A stretch of 64,000 bases of DNA from Paracoccus sp. SMMA_5_TC (GCF_009696685.2 NZ_CP102355.1:372001-436000); one strand, 5' to 3'; shown: positions 34,191 to 45,200, counted from the stretch's first letter. Numbers and translations are program-made. Notes: a model not told the origin generated them from the sequence alone.

Positions 34191-34274
34191 ATGTCCCAGA
34201 AAGCGATGCAGCGTCTGTCCTTCTTTCTGCTGATGGGATTGACGCTTTATGCCTCGTTCGTGGGCGCCGGCTAG
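34191..34274 (+). CDS. 27-residue hydrophobic peptide
   Basis: A short frame starting at ATG 34191 with an AAGGAAG site five bases upstream and ending in TAG at 34274. The product, MSQKAMQRLSFFLLMGLTLY followed by ASFVGAG, has a charged N-terminus and one clear membrane helix. It ends nine bases before the ATG of the XpaC-like gene, and the GAGG of that gene's ribosome-binding site overlaps its stop, so the two are likely co-translated. No homologue can be named. It could be a small membrane protein or a leader peptide. Confidence 0.6.
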   Translation: MSQKAMQRLSFFLLMGLTLYASFVGAG

Positions 34275-34283
34275 AGGCGCGCC

Positions 34284-35225
34284 ATGGCCAGACCCTTTCG
34301 CGGGCCGTTCTCGCCCGATAACTCCACACCGACCGGGGCCGCGCCCCAACCCCCGCGCCACCGGCTGGAATCGCGCACCCGCTGGATCACGGTAATGGCA
34401 ACGCCACTGCTGATCAGCGCCTTCTGGCAGGATCCGCAGGGGCTGGCGCTGCAACTGCTGGCCTTTGCCGGCATCGCCGGCGGCATGGCGTTGACGCGCG
34501 AGGGGCTGCGGGCCGAGGCGGCTTATGACCAGCGCCGCGTTGCCCGCCGCCCGGCGCTGCCGCGCAAGCTGTTCGGCGGCGTCCTGACCGGCCTGGGCCT
34601 GGCCTTGGGCGCATGGGTGCCGGGGGCCGAGGCCGGGGCGGCGGTGATCGGCGTGGCCGGCGCGGTGCTGCACTGGCTGGCCTTTGGTCCCGACCCGATG
34701 CGCGACAAGGGCATGGAGGGCGTCGACACCCACCAGCAGGACCGCGCCCAACGCAGCCTGGCCGAGGCAGAGGCGCATCTGCGCGCCATGCAGGATGCCA
34801 TCCTGCGCACGGGCGACCGCCGGCTGGAGGCGCGGGTGGGGATGTTTGCCGCCACCGCCCGCACGCTTTTCGCCCATGTCGAGGATAACCCCGATACCAT
34901 CGCCGCGGTGCGCCGCTATCTGGGGATCTATCTTCAGGGCGCGCGCGACGCGACCGTCAAGTTCGCCGATCTCTATGCCCAGACCCGCGATGCCCGCGCG
35001 CGGCAGGATTATGAAACCCTGCTGTCCGATCTGGAAACCGAATTCGCCGCCCGCACCCGCCAGCTGATCGCCGGCAACCGCACCGATCTGGATATCGAGA
35101 TCGGCGTGCTGCGCGACCGGCTGACGCGCGAGGGCGTGCGCCCCGCAGAACCGCCGGCGCTGGAATCGGGCTTGCAGCCCGCCGATCCGCTGGCCAGCCT
35201 GCGCCGCGACAAGCAGCCGCGCTGA
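34284..35225 (+). CDS. XpaC-like (5-bromo-4-chloroindolyl phosphate hydrolysis) family protein
   Basis: A 313-residue protein with two membrane segments at about residues 35-75 and 95-135 and a long helical, charged C-terminal region (about 145-300) beginning [20 protein letters not shown]. This is the layout of the XpaC family, which was named from a Bacillus phenotype; its members often sit next to TelA-type toxic-anion resistance genes, but none is visible here. Function is unknown, probably inner-membrane. The ATG has GAGG eight bases upstream. The stop overlaps the truA start as TGATG, coupling it to truA. Confidence 0.78.
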   Translation: MARPFRGPFSPDNSTPTGAAPQPPRHRLESRTRWITVMATPLLISAFWQDPQGLALQLLAFAGIAGGMALTREGLRAEAAYDQRRVARRPALPRKLFGGVLTGLGLALGAWVPGAEAGAAVIGVAGAVLHWLAFGPDPMRDKGMEGVDTHQQDRAQRSLAEAEAHLRAMQDAILRTGDRRLEARVGMFAATARTLFAHVEDNPDTIAAVRRYLGIYLQGARDATVKFADLYAQTRDARARQDYETLLSDLETEFAARTRQLIAGNRTDLDIEIGVLRDRLTREGVRPAEPPALESGLQPADPLASLRRDKQPR

Positions 35226-36016
35226 TGCCGCGTTACGCGCTGCTGATCGAATACGACGGCGGGCCCTTTGCCGGCTGGCAGGCCCAGGCCGCCCATGCCA
35301 GCGTCCAGGCCACGATCGAGGCCGCGCTGGCGCGGCTGGACCCCGGCTTTGCCGCCGGCGCGCGCATCGCCGCCGCAGGTCGCACCGATGCGGGCGTTCA
35401 TGCCACCGGCCAGGTTGCCCATGCCGACCTGCAGCGCGACTGGGATCCGTTCCGCCTGTCCGAGGCGTTGAACTGGCATCTCAAGCCGGCGCCCATCGCG
35501 ATTCTGGCAGCCGCCCCGGTCGGACCGGATTTCCACGCCCGGTTTTCGGCCCGTGAACGGCGCTATACCTTTCGCCTGGTGGCAAGGCGGGCGCCGGTGA
35601 CGCATGATCGCGGCCGGGTCTGGCAGGTCATCCATCCGCTGGATGCCGAGGCCATGCGCGCCGGCGCCCGGCATCTGATCGGCCTGCACGATTTCACCAC
35701 CTTTCGCTCGACCATGTGCCAGTCGAAAAGCCCGCTCAAGACGCTGGACGAAATCCGCATCGAGGAGATGCGCTTGCCGCAGGGGCATGAATTCCGCTTT
35801 CACCTGCGGGCGCGGTCGTTCCTGCATAACCAGGTCCGCTCGATCGTCGGCACGTTGGAGCGTGTGGGGGCCGGGGCATGGCCGCCCGAACGCGTGGCGC
35901 AAGCGCTGGCCGCGCGCGATCGCGGCGCCTGCGGGCCGGTCTGCCCGCCGCAGGGGCTGTATCTGACGGGTGTGGGCTATCCGCAGGATCCGTTCGCGGC
36001 CGGCACGGCAGGCTAG
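35225..36016 (+). CDS. truA: tRNA pseudouridine(38-40) synthase TruA
   Basis: A 263-residue enzyme isomerising uridines 38-40 in the anticodon arm of tRNAs. The TruA signature is complete: [17 protein letters not shown] at the N-terminus, the catalytic Asp in [22 protein letters not shown] and the [18 protein letters not shown] segment. Its length is normal. It starts in the TGATG overlap with the XpaC-like gene and ends shortly before the convergent sugar transferase gene. Confidence 0.96.
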   Translation: MPRYALLIEYDGGPFAGWQAQAAHASVQATIEAALARLDPGFAAGARIAAAGRTDAGVHATGQVAHADLQRDWDPFRLSEALNWHLKPAPIAILAAAPVGPDFHARFSARERRYTFRLVARRAPVTHDRGRVWQVIHPLDAEAMRAGARHLIGLHDFTTFRSTMCQSKSPLKTLDEIRIEEMRLPQGHEFRFHLRARSFLHNQVRSIVGTLERVGAGAWPPERVAQALAARDRGACGPVCPPQGLYLTGVGYPQDPFAAGTAG

Positions 36017-36029
36017 TCGACGCAGAGGG

Positions 36030-36860
36030 TTATTCTGCCGGCATGGTGCGGGGATCGGCCAGGCTGGCCCGGGCGGGCATCGGCGCGATCTGCTGGGACT
36101 GCAAGGGCAGGATTGCGGCCCGCTGCGCGGGTCGGGATCGCCGCGGCCGACGCCCCTGCCAGGTCGGATGGATCACCGTCATCACCGTGTGCCAGATGAT
36201 CCACATATCCACGCGCAGACTGCGCCGCTGCTGATAGATCATGTCCAGCCGCAGCTTCGTCGGCAGGCAGCGGCGATAATAGGCAGCCTCGGTCGCCTCG
36301 GCGGTGGCGCAGCGGGCCATGATCCGGTCCTCATGCGCGTGATAGATCATCGTGGCCAGACCGGTAACGCCAGGCCGATTGCGCAACACCTGCGCATATT
36401 GCACCGGAAAGCGCTCGACATATTCGCGCAGGGGCGGGCGCGGACCCACAAAGCTCATGTCACCGCGCAGGATGTTGAACAGCTGGGGCAGTTCGTCGAT
36501 GCGGGTGCGGCGCAGGAAACGTCCCACCCGGGTGATGCGCCAGTGCTTGTGAGCGCCGGTGGCGCCGAAATCGCCCGGTTCGCACAGCATGGTGCGAAAC
36601 TTCAGCAGGTTGAAGGGTTGTCCCGGCGCGCGCATCCGCGGCGCAACATAAAGCAGCGGCCGCCCCTGGGTGATCAGCAGCACCACGGAAATGAGCGCCA
36701 TCACCAGCGACAAGGGCACCAGCAAGATCAGCGCAAAGACGATGTCGAAAGCGCGCTTGCCGGGCGTCATGCCCACACGGCCGGCTGGGTCGGCAAGCTG
36801 CACCTCCAGCGGTGCAACACTGTTCCGGTCGGACCCGTCCCAGCTGTGATGGATTGTCAC
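36030..36860 (-). CDS. Undecaprenyl-phosphate phosphoglycosyl transferase (bacterial sugar transferase, WcaJ/PglC type)
   Basis: A 276-residue monotopic enzyme: a re-entrant or membrane helix at residues about 40-65 (FALILLVPLSLVMALISVVL), then LLKFRTMLCEP, GRFLRRTRIDELPQLFNILRG with the catalytic Asp-Glu pair, SFVGPRPPLREYVERF, and RPGVTGLATM. It transfers a sugar-1-phosphate from UDP-sugar to a lipid carrier to start glycan assembly. A 30-residue N-terminal lead precedes the helix. It stands alone, without a polysaccharide cluster around it; the family 2 glycosyltransferase is 27 kb away. The sugar cannot be predicted. Confidence 0.9.
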   Translation of the reverse strand: MTIHHSWDGSDRNSVAPLEVQLADPAGRVGMTPGKRAFDIVFALILLVPLSLVMALISVVLLITQGRPLLYVAPRMRAPGQPFNLLKFRTMLCEPGDFGATGAHKHWRITRVGRFLRRTRIDELPQLFNILRGDMSFVGPRPPLREYVERFPVQYAQVLRNRPGVTGLATMIYHAHEDRIMARCATAEATEAAYYRRCLPTKLRLDMIYQQRRSLRVDMWIIWHTVMTVIHPTWQGRRPRRSRPAQRAAILPLQSQQIAPMPARASLADPRTMPAE

Positions 36861-37015
36861 GATTGCGCCCCGCTCGGCCGGAAAAGTTTCTTTTCATCGA
36901 CTAGCACAGCACCCCGAGATTGCAAACCTTGGCAAGCGGATTCCGGCGACAGACTTGCGCCAGCGTGTCCTTTCGGCCAGTCTTTGCCGAAATCTTGGCT
37001 GCTGACAGGGGAAAG

Positions 37016-37471
37016 ATGCGGAAATTTCTGGTGGTTCTGGACGATTCGCGCGAATGCCTGAACGCCATCCGCTATGCCGCGCTGCGCGCGTCCAAGACCG
37101 GCGGCGGCGTTCAGGTGCTGGCGGTCATCCCGGCCAACACCATCCAGCATGGCATGGGCGTGGCCGACGTCATGCGCGCCGAAGCCTATGAGCGGATCGA
37201 ACAGCATTTCGAGGTCTTTGCCAAATGGATGCGCGACCGCCCGGGGGTCGAGCCCGAACTGGTCGTGCGCGAAGGCGAGCCGGGCGCCGAGCTGCTGGCC
37301 CAGATCAACGAGGATCCCGAAATCGGTGTCGTGGTGCTGGCGGCATCGACCGAAAGCTCCGGGCCGGGCCCGCTGATCAGCCGCCTGATGCGCGAACTGT
37401 CCAGCCTGCCATGCCCGATCACCATCGTTCCCGGCGACATCTCGCGCGAGCAGCTGGAAAAGGTGACCTGA
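37016..37471 (+). CDS. Universal stress protein UspA family
   Basis: A 151-residue single-domain Usp protein: MRKFLVVLDDSRECLNAIRY at the N-terminus, a central helix rich in charge, VVREGEPGAELL, and the ATP-binding-type strand VVVLAAST with SGPGPLISRL followed by SSLPCPITIVPG. Members bind ATP or act as stress chaperone-like factors. The ATG at 37016 has GGGGAAAG upstream. It is followed 10 bases later by the CPBP protease gene and is divergent from the phosphoglycosyl transferase. Confidence 0.9.
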   Translation: MRKFLVVLDDSRECLNAIRYAALRASKTGGGVQVLAVIPANTIQHGMGVADVMRAEAYERIEQHFEVFAKWMRDRPGVEPELVVREGEPGAELLAQINEDPEIGVVVLAASTESSGPGPLISRLMRELSSLPCPITIVPGDISREQLEKVT

Positions 37472-37480
37472 CGGGGTGGC

Positions 37481-38095
37481 ATGAACAGGGCGCTGATCCT
37501 GCCCTGCCTGCTGGGCACGCTGATCCTGGCGCTGCTGTTTCACGGCCTTGTCCGCCTGCCGATACCGCCGCTGGCCGCATATGGGGCCGGAATGGTCCTG
37601 TATTGGCTGCTGCTGGCCTGGATGATCCATCGCCACCGCGCCTGGCACTGGCTGCGCCTGCGCCGCCCGCCGCCAGTCATCCTGCTGTTCCTGGCGGGCG
37701 CAGTGCTGGCGGTCTGGTGGGCCGAGGGCGACCGGCTGGCCGAATTGACCGCCAGCCAGCTGGCGCTGGTGGTGGCCGCCGCCGCCATCAATGGCAGCCT
37801 CGAGGAAGGGTTCTGGCGCGGCGCGTTGCTGGATCGGGCGCCTCTCGACGCCCGGGCGGTGCTGCTGGCGGGCGGGCTGTTCACGCTGTGGCACATCGCG
37901 CCGGCGATGGGCATGGACCGGCTGCATGTCACGGCCGGACCGCTGGTCTTTGTCGCCTTGGCCGGGCTGTGGGCGGTGCCGATGCTGGCCGCACGCCTGG
38001 GCTCGGGCAGTGCCGGCGCCGGGGCGGTCGCGCATGTGCTGATGAACATCGTCCTGTTCGCGGCGCTGGCCGCCGACAATTGGCCGCAGGGGTGA
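37481..38095 (+). CDS. CPBP family intramembrane metalloprotease (CAAX/Rce1-like)
   Basis: A 204-residue polytopic protein with about six membrane segments and the three CPBP motifs: GSLEEGFWRG (EExxxR), FTLWHI (FxxxH) and HVLMN (HxxxN/D), which together bind the catalytic metal within the membrane. Relatives process prenylated proteins, act on bacteriocins or are scaffolds; the substrate is not known. It lies between uspA and the Nfu gene on the same strand. All key residues are present, so it is likely active. Confidence 0.88.
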   Translation: MNRALILPCLLGTLILALLFHGLVRLPIPPLAAYGAGMVLYWLLLAWMIHRHRAWHWLRLRRPPPVILLFLAGAVLAVWWAEGDRLAELTASQLALVVAAAAINGSLEEGFWRGALLDRAPLDARAVLLAGGLFTLWHIAPAMGMDRLHVTAGPLVFVALAGLWAVPMLAARLGSGSAGAGAVAHVLMNIVLFAALAADNWPQG

Positions 38096-38109
38096 ACGGG
38101 CCTGGACGC

Positions 38110-38138
38110 TTGACTTGCGCCCCCTTGGATCCCCATAT
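38110..38138 (+). promoter_or_regulatory. Candidate promoter of the nfu-tsaB-rimI group
   Basis: TTGACT (38110-38115), a 17-base spacer and a CCATAT hexamer (38133-38138) precede the Nfu gene start by 20-25 bases. The -35 is good, the -10 weak. Confidence 0.3.
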
Positions 38139-38157
38139 CGCCGCAAAGGAGCGCGCC

Positions 38158-38718
38158 ATGTTCATTCAGACCGAAACCACCCCCAACCCCGCCACGCTGA
38201 AATTCCTGCCGGGACAGACCGTTCTGGGCAGCGGCACGGCCGACTTTCCCAGCGCCGATGCCGCCGGGGCAAGCCCGCTGGCGCGGCGCATCTTTGCGGT
38301 GCCGGGGGTGACGGCGGTGTTCCTGGGGTCCGATTTCGTGACCGTCACCAAGGACGAGGCGAGCCTGTGGGACCATCTGAAGCCCTCGGTCCTGGGGGCG
38401 ATCATGGAACATTACCAGTCCGGTGCGCCTGCGCTGGAACAGGCCGCCGCCACCGCGGGCGGGCATAATGAACAGGACGGCCCCGACGCCGAAATCGTCA
38501 AGCAGATCAAGGAACTGCTGGATACCCGCGTCCGCCCTGCCGTGGCGCAGGATGGCGGCGACATCACCTTTCACGGCTTTGATCGCGGCGTGGTCTATCT
38601 GCACATGCAGGGGGCCTGCGCCGGCTGCCCCTCCTCGACCCTGACGCTGAAGATGGGGATCGAGAACCTGCTGCGCCACTATATTCCCGAAGTGACCGAG
38701 GTCCGCCCCGTTGGCTGA
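38158..38718 (+). CDS. Nfu-type iron-sulfur cluster scaffold/carrier
   Basis: A 186-residue protein with an N-terminal Nfu_N domain (MFIQTETTPNPATLKFLPGQ) and a C-terminal NifU-like domain with the cluster-binding CAGC motif (Cys154, Cys157). It should hand a [4Fe-4S] cluster to client proteins; the window has clients such as succinate dehydrogenase. The fold order matches the mitochondrial NFU1/bacterial Nfu type. Its stop overlaps the TTG start of tsaB, which is read in another frame, so the pair is translationally coupled. Confidence 0.93.
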   Translation: MFIQTETTPNPATLKFLPGQTVLGSGTADFPSADAAGASPLARRIFAVPGVTAVFLGSDFVTVTKDEASLWDHLKPSVLGAIMEHYQSGAPALEQAAATAGGHNEQDGPDAEIVKQIKELLDTRVRPAVAQDGGDITFHGFDRGVVYLHMQGACAGCPSSTLTLKMGIENLLRHYIPEVTEVRPVG

Positions 38719-39304
38719 GCCGCTGGTTCTGGGATTCGACACATCGGCCGCGCATTGCGCGGCCGCTTTGCTGCAAGGCGACCGCCTGCTTGCCGCGCGC
38801 CACGAGGACATGGCCCGCGGCCAGGCCGAGCGGCTGTTTCCCCTGCTGACGGAACTGCTGGCGCAGGCCGGTCGCGACTGGCCGGATCTGGCCGCGATCG
38901 GCTGCGGCATCGGGCCTGGAAACTTCACCGGGGTGCGCATCGCCGTGGCGGCGGCGCGCGGGCTGTCACTGTCGCTGGGCATCCCCGCCATCGGCGTCAG
39001 CGCCACCGAGGCCGCGGCTTACGGCCTGCCGCGCCCTTGCCGGGTGCAGCTGCCTGGCCGCGCGGACGAGGTGATCTGGCAGGATTTCATTCCCGGTCAG
39101 GACACGCGCCCCGCCCAGGCGGCGCGGGTGGACCTGCCGCCCGGTCCGCCGGTGCTGCCCCCCGCCCTGCCCCTGGCCGAGGCCATTGCCCGCATCGCCA
39201 TGATCCGGCGCGACCTGAGCGGGGTGCCGGCGCCGTCACCGATCTATCTTCGTCCCGCCGATGCCGCGCCTGCGCGCGATCGCGGGCCGAGGATCCTGAC
39301 ATGA
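38711..39304 (+). CDS. tsaB: tRNA threonylcarbamoyladenosine biosynthesis protein TsaB
   Basis: A 197-residue ASKHA-fold protein; VLGFDTSAAHCAAALL at the N-terminus and IGCGIGPGNFTGVRIAVAAARGLSLSLGIP are characteristic. It is a partner of TsaD in making the t6A base of tRNAs. The start is TTG at 38711 (giving MAEPLVLGFD), eight bases inside the end of the Nfu gene; no ATG is available nearby. It is shorter than E. coli TsaB (about 231 aa), mainly at the C-terminus. Its stop overlaps rimI as ATGA, the usual tsaB-rimI pairing. Confidence 0.92.
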   Translation: MAEPLVLGFDTSAAHCAAALLQGDRLLAARHEDMARGQAERLFPLLTELLAQAGRDWPDLAAIGCGIGPGNFTGVRIAVAAARGLSLSLGIPAIGVSATEAAAYGLPRPCRVQLPGRADEVIWQDFIPGQDTRPAQAARVDLPPGPPVLPPALPLAEAIARIAMIRRDLSGVPAPSPIYLRPADAAPARDRGPRILT

Positions 39305-39735
39305 TCCCCGATCCGGCAGGGTTGGCCGCGCTGCATGGCCAGTGCTTTTTCGATCATCCGCGCCCCTGGTCGGCCGCAGAATTCCGGGCGCTGCTGGACA
39401 GCGCGCCGAACTTCCTGCTGACCGAGCGCGGCGGTTTTCTGCTGGGCCGCTGCATCGCCGACGAGGCCGAACTGCTGACGCTGGCGGTCGATCCCGCCCT
39501 GCGCCGGCAAGGCATCGCGCGACGGCTGCTGGCACGATTTGCCGCAACGTCAGAAGAACGCGGCGCGCATCTGGCGCATCTGGAGGTGGCGGCGGACAAT
39601 GCCGCCGCGCTGCGACTTTATGCGGGCGACGGCTGGGAAATCTGCGGGTGCCGGCGCAACTATTACGCGCCGGGGCGTGACGCGGTGCTGATGCGACGGG
39701 CCTTGGCGGCCGGATCCGGCGGACAAGCCTGTTGA
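39301..39735 (+). CDS. rimI: RimI-type N-acetyltransferase
   Basis: A 144-residue GNAT protein with the acetyl-CoA motif VDPALRRQGIARRLLARF and the downstream HLEVAADNAAALRLYAGDGW and RRNYYAPGRDAVLM segments of the RimI family, which acetylate the N-terminus of ribosomal protein S18 in E. coli. Neighbouring tsaB and ATGA overlap agree with the known tsaB-rimI arrangement. The substrate here is inferred from family and context. Confidence 0.88.
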   Translation: MIPDPAGLAALHGQCFFDHPRPWSAAEFRALLDSAPNFLLTERGGFLLGRCIADEAELLTLAVDPALRRQGIARRLLARFAATSEERGAHLAHLEVAADNAAALRLYAGDGWEICGCRRNYYAPGRDAVLMRRALAAGSGGQAC

Positions 39736-39808
39736 CGGATTCCGGCCCATGCGCCCTAATCCGATCCATCCCGGGCTGAATCGCCCGCAATCCGGTTTGA
39801 GGTTCCGC

Positions 39809-40794
39809 ATGTCCCTGATGAAATCGCTTCTGGCTGGCGCCTGTCTGTCCGTCCTGCCGCTGGCTGCCCTGGCCGATCCGGCGCTGATCTTCGATCTTGG
39901 CGGCAAGTTCGACAAATCCTTCAACGAGGCTGCATACAACGGTGCCGAGCGCTGGAAGGCCGAGACCGGGGGCACTTACAAGGAACTGGAAATGCAGTCC
40001 GAGGCGATGCGCGAACAGGCGCTGCGCCGGCTGGCCCAGTCGGGGGCCAACCCGATCGTGATGACCGGCTTTGCCTTTGGCGAGGTGCTGAACAAGGTCG
40101 CTCCCGACTATCCCGACACCAAATTCGTCATCATCGACACCACGGTCGATCAGCCGAACGTCCAGTCGATCACCTTTGCCGAGGAACAGGGGTCCTATCT
40201 GGCCGGGGTCATGGCGGCCAAGGCCTCGAAGTCCGGCACGGTCGGCTTCATCGGCGGCATGGACATCCCGCTGATTCACAAGTTCGAGTGCGGCTATGCC
40301 CAGGGCTTCAAGGCCACCAACCCCGAAGGCAAGCTGATCATCAACTATACCGGCACCACCCCGGCGGCCTGGAACGACCCGGTCAAGGGCGGCGAGCTGG
40401 TCAAGGCCCAGGTCTCGCAGGGCGCCGACGTGATCTATGCCGCCGCCGGGGCCACGGGCATCGGCGTGCTGCAGGCCGCGGCCGATGCCGGCATCCTGTC
40501 GATCGGCGTGGACAGCAACCAGAACCATCTGCATCCGGGCAAGGTGCTGACCTCGATGGTCAAGGGTGTCGACAACTCCGTCTACGAGGCATTCAAGGCC
40601 GGGGTGGATGTCCAGCCGGGCGCCAAGGTGATGGATCTGGCCTCGGGCGGTGTGTCGGTCGCCATGGACGACAACAACAAGCCTCTGGTGACCGAGGAGA
40701 TGGCCGCCGCCGTCGAGGCCGCGGCCAAGGGCATCGGTGACGGTTCGATCAAGGTCCATGACTACATGACCGACAATACCTGCCCGGTGCAGTA

Positions 40795-40795
<1 letters not shown>
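39809..40795 (+). CDS. BMP family ABC transporter substrate-binding protein (nucleoside)
   Basis: A 328-residue periplasmic protein with a signal peptide (MSLMKSLLAGACLSVLPLAA, cleavage after ALA) and the Bmp/PnrA fold: LIFDLGGKFDKSFNEAAYNG, PIVMTGFAFG, VGFIGGMDIPLIHKFECGY and SIGVDSNQNHLHPGKVLTS. BMP proteins bind purine and other nucleosides. I take the ATG at 39809 with GAGG 7 bases before it; a longer frame upstream lacks a signal. It is followed by the ATPase gene with a TAATG overlap and leads the operon, with a purine nucleoside phosphorylase at the end, so import of purine nucleosides is the likely role. Confidence 0.92.
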
Positions 40796-42359
<1,564 letters not shown>

Positions 42360-42360
<1 letters not shown>

Positions 42361-43454
42361 TGGAGCGGATGCCGAAATGGGCCGATCTGGTCCTGACCCC
42401 GCTGTTGTCGCTGATCCTGGCTTTCGCCATATCGGCGCTGGTGATCCTGGCCATCGGCGAAAGCCCGGCGCAGGCCATGAAGGTGATGGTCGAAGGCGCG
42501 CTGATGTCCAGCTATGGCTGGGGCTTCACGCTGTATTACGCGACCAATTTCATCTTCACCGGGCTGGCGGTGATGGTGGCCTATCACGCCGGGCTGTTCA
42601 ACATCGGCGGCGAAGGTCAGGCGGCGATGGGGGGGCTGGGGGTGGCGCTGGTGGCGCTGGCCCTGCCCTGGCCGCATTGGGCGCTGGCGCTGCCGGCGGC
42701 GATGATCGGCGCGGCGCTGTTCGGGGCGCTTTGGGCGCTGATCCCGGCCTGGCTGCAGGCGCGCCGCGGCAGCCATATCGTCATCACCACCATCATGTTC
42801 AACTTCATCGCCGCCGCGACGCTGAACTATGTCCTTGTCAATCTGCTGCGACCGGTGGGCAGTATGGACCCGGCCTCGGCCAGTTTTCCGCCGGGAACGC
42901 ATCTGCCCAAGCTGTCGGAACTGGCGTTGCTGCTGGGCATCGACTGGGGGCGCAACAGCCCGGCGAACATCACCTTCTTCATTGCCCTGGCGGCCTGCGT
43001 GCTGGTGTGGCTGCTGATCTGGCGCAGCCGGCTGGGCTATGAGATCCGCGCCTTTGGCAAATCCGAGCCGGCGGCGCTTTACGCCGGCATTTCGCCGGTG
43101 CGCATCACCGTGCTGGCGATGCTGATTTCCGGCGCGCTGGCCGGGCTGATGGCAGTCAACAACGTTATGGGCGAGGCCGAGCGGCTGGTGCTGAACGCGG
43201 TCGAGGGCGCGGGCTTCATCGGCATTGCCGTGGCGCTGATGGGGCGCAACCACCCGCTGGGCATCCTGATGGCAGCGCTGCTGTTCGGGTTCCTGTATCA
43301 GGGCGGGGGCGAGCTGGCACTGTGGACCACCATCCCGCGCGAGCTGATCGTGGTCATTCAGGCGCTGGTGATCCTGTTCACCGGCGCGTTGGACAACATG
43401 GTGCGGATGCCGCTGGAAAGACTGTTCGCGGCCCGGCGCCGCAAGGGGGCATGA
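42360..43454 (+). CDS. Nucleoside ABC transporter permease 1
   Basis: A 364-residue membrane protein with 8-10 hydrophobic segments of the branched-chain/BMP permease family: LSLILAFAISALVILAIGES near the start, FNIGGEGQAAMGGLGVAL in the middle, RSRLGYEIRAFGKSEPAALYAG and EGAGFIGIAVALMGRNHPLG. It pairs with the permease encoded next, forming the channel for the nucleoside importer. The ATG is in the TGATG overlap with the ATPase gene and its stop overlaps permease 2 by ATGA. Confidence 0.93.
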
Positions 43455-44419
43455 TGGATTTCGGCACCACCATCCAGATCCTCGATTCCGCGCTGCGATT
43501 GATGACGCCGCTGCTGCTGGCCTGCCTGGCGGGGCTTTATTCCGAACGTGCCGGGGTGTTCGACATCGGCCTGGAAGGCAAGATGCTGATGGCGGCCTTT
43601 ACCTCGGCCTCGGTCGCCTATGCCACGGGCAGCGCCTGGCTGGGTCTGCTGGCGGGGATCGCCGGCGCGCTGAGCCTGGCGGTCCTGCACGGGCTGGCCT
43701 CGATCAGCTTTCGCGGCAACCAGCTGATTTCCGGGGTCGCAATCAATTTCCTGGCGGCAGGGCTGACCGTGCTGCTGGGCCAGAAGATATTCGCCCTGGG
43801 CGGTCGCACCCCGTCGCTGGAGGGCGCGGCACGATTTCGCCCCATCACCCTGCCTCTGGCACAGGAGTTGCGCGATGTGCCGATCCTGGGCCCTATCTAT
43901 GCCGAGCTGATTTCCGGCCATACGATCCTGGTCTATGTCGCATTCCTGATGGTGCCGCTGACCTGGTGGGTGCTTTATCGCACGCGTTTTGGCCTGCGCC
44001 TGCGGGCGGTGGGGGAAAACCCGGCCTCGGTCGATACTGCGGGCGTGTCGGTCACGCGGCTACGCTATGGCGCGGTCATGATCTGCGGCGTGCTGTGCGG
44101 AATCGCCGGCGCCTATCTGGCCACGGGTATTTCGGCGGGCTTCGTCAAGGAAATGACCGCCGGGCGCGGCTTCATCGCGCTGGCCGCGCTGATCTTTGCC
44201 AAATGGCGGCCCTGGGCGGCGCTGGGGGCGACTTTCCTGTTCGGCCTGCTCGAGGCGGTGGCCAACCGTTTCCCGAATCTGGACCTTGGAGTGGTGACGG
44301 TGCCCTCCATGTTCATGAACGCCCTGCCCTACATCCTGACCGTCATCATCCTGGCCGGTTTCGTCGGCCGCGCCACCCCGCCCCGCGCCGGAGGAGAGCC
44401 CTATGTCAAAGAGCGCTGA
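43451..44419 (+). CDS. Nucleoside ABC transporter permease 2
   Basis: A 322-residue membrane protein, homologue of permease 1 but shorter: SERAGVFDIGLEGKMLMAAF, FRGNQLISGVAINFLAAGL, RTRFGLRLRAVGENPASVDTAG and ITAGRGF-like KEMTAGRGFIALAALIFAKW. It completes the importer of the 39.8-45.2 kb operon. Its 3' end overlaps the start of the purine nucleoside phosphorylase gene by 17 bases, tying import to nucleoside breakdown. Confidence 0.93.
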   Translation: MMDFGTTIQILDSALRLMTPLLLACLAGLYSERAGVFDIGLEGKMLMAAFTSASVAYATGSAWLGLLAGIAGALSLAVLHGLASISFRGNQLISGVAINFLAAGLTVLLGQKIFALGGRTPSLEGAARFRPITLPLAQELRDVPILGPIYAELISGHTILVYVAFLMVPLTWWVLYRTRFGLRLRAVGENPASVDTAGVSVTRLRYGAVMICGVLCGIAGAYLATGISAGFVKEMTAGRGFIALAALIFAKWRPWAALGATFLFGLLEAVANRFPNLDLGVVTVPSMFMNALPYILTVIILAGFVGRATPPRAGGEPYVKER

Positions 44420-45200
44420 TCTGGCCGCGCTGATCCGTGACCGTGCCGGCAGCGCGCCACCCGAATACGCCCTGATCCTGGGGTCGGGCCTGGGGCATCT
44501 TGCCGACGCGGTCGAGGGGGTGGCGATCCCCTATGCCGATCTGCCCGGCTTTCCCCACGCCGGTGTCTCGGGCCATGTGCCGCGGCTGGTCATCGGCCAG
44601 TTCGAGGGCCGGCGCATCGCCGTGCTGGGCGGGCGCGCGCATTACTATGAATCGGGTCGGGCCGATGTGATGCGCCTGCCGCTCGAGGTGCTGCGCGACC
44701 TGGGCTGTCGCCGGCTGATCCTGACCAATGCCGCCGGCAGCCTGCGCCCCGAGATGCCGCCGGGTTCGCTGATGCTGCTGGCCGATCACCTGAACCTGTC
44801 CGGCGCCAACCCGCTGATCGGCGAGGGTTCCGACGCGCGTTTCGTGGCGATGACCGCCGCGCATGATCCCGCGATGCGCGCAGGCCTGCGCGATGCCGCG
44901 CGGGCCGAGGGCATCGACCTGCCCGACGGGGTCTATTGCTGGTTTTCCGGCCCCACATTCGAAACCCCGGCCGAAATTCGCGCGGCCCGCATCCTGGGCG
45001 CCGATGCTGTCGGCATGTCAACCGTCCCCGAGGTGATCCTGGCGCGGTTTCTGGGTCTCGACTGCGCGGCGGTCTCGGTCATCACCAACATGGGGGCGGG
45101 GCTGTCGGACGAATCGATCAGCCACGAACATACCAAGGCCATGGCGCCGCTGGGCGCGGCCAAGCTGGAGCGCGTGTTACGCCGGTTCCTGCGCAGCTAG
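44403..45200 (+). CDS. Purine nucleoside phosphorylase (trimeric, PunA/XapA type)
   Basis: A 265-residue enzyme splitting purine nucleosides with phosphate to base and ribose-1-phosphate. Signature segments are LILGSGLGHLADAV (phosphate loop), GGRAHYYESGRADVMRLPL, LTNAAGSLRPEMPPGSLMLL, CWFSGPTFETPAEIRAAR and VGMSTVPEVILARFLG, ending VITNMGAGLS. It is the trimeric low-molecular-mass type, which prefers inosine and guanosine. Overlap with the permease gene supports use of imported nucleosides as carbon and purine source. Its last 24 bases overlap the convergent mnmH gene. Confidence 0.93.
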   Translation: MSKSADLAALIRDRAGSAPPEYALILGSGLGHLADAVEGVAIPYADLPGFPHAGVSGHVPRLVIGQFEGRRIAVLGGRAHYYESGRADVMRLPLEVLRDLGCRRLILTNAAGSLRPEMPPGSLMLLADHLNLSGANPLIGEGSDARFVAMTAAHDPAMRAGLRDAARAEGIDLPDGVYCWFSGPTFETPAEIRAARILGADAVGMSTVPEVILARFLGLDCAAVSVITNMGAGLSDESISHEHTKAMAPLGAAKLERVLRRFLRS

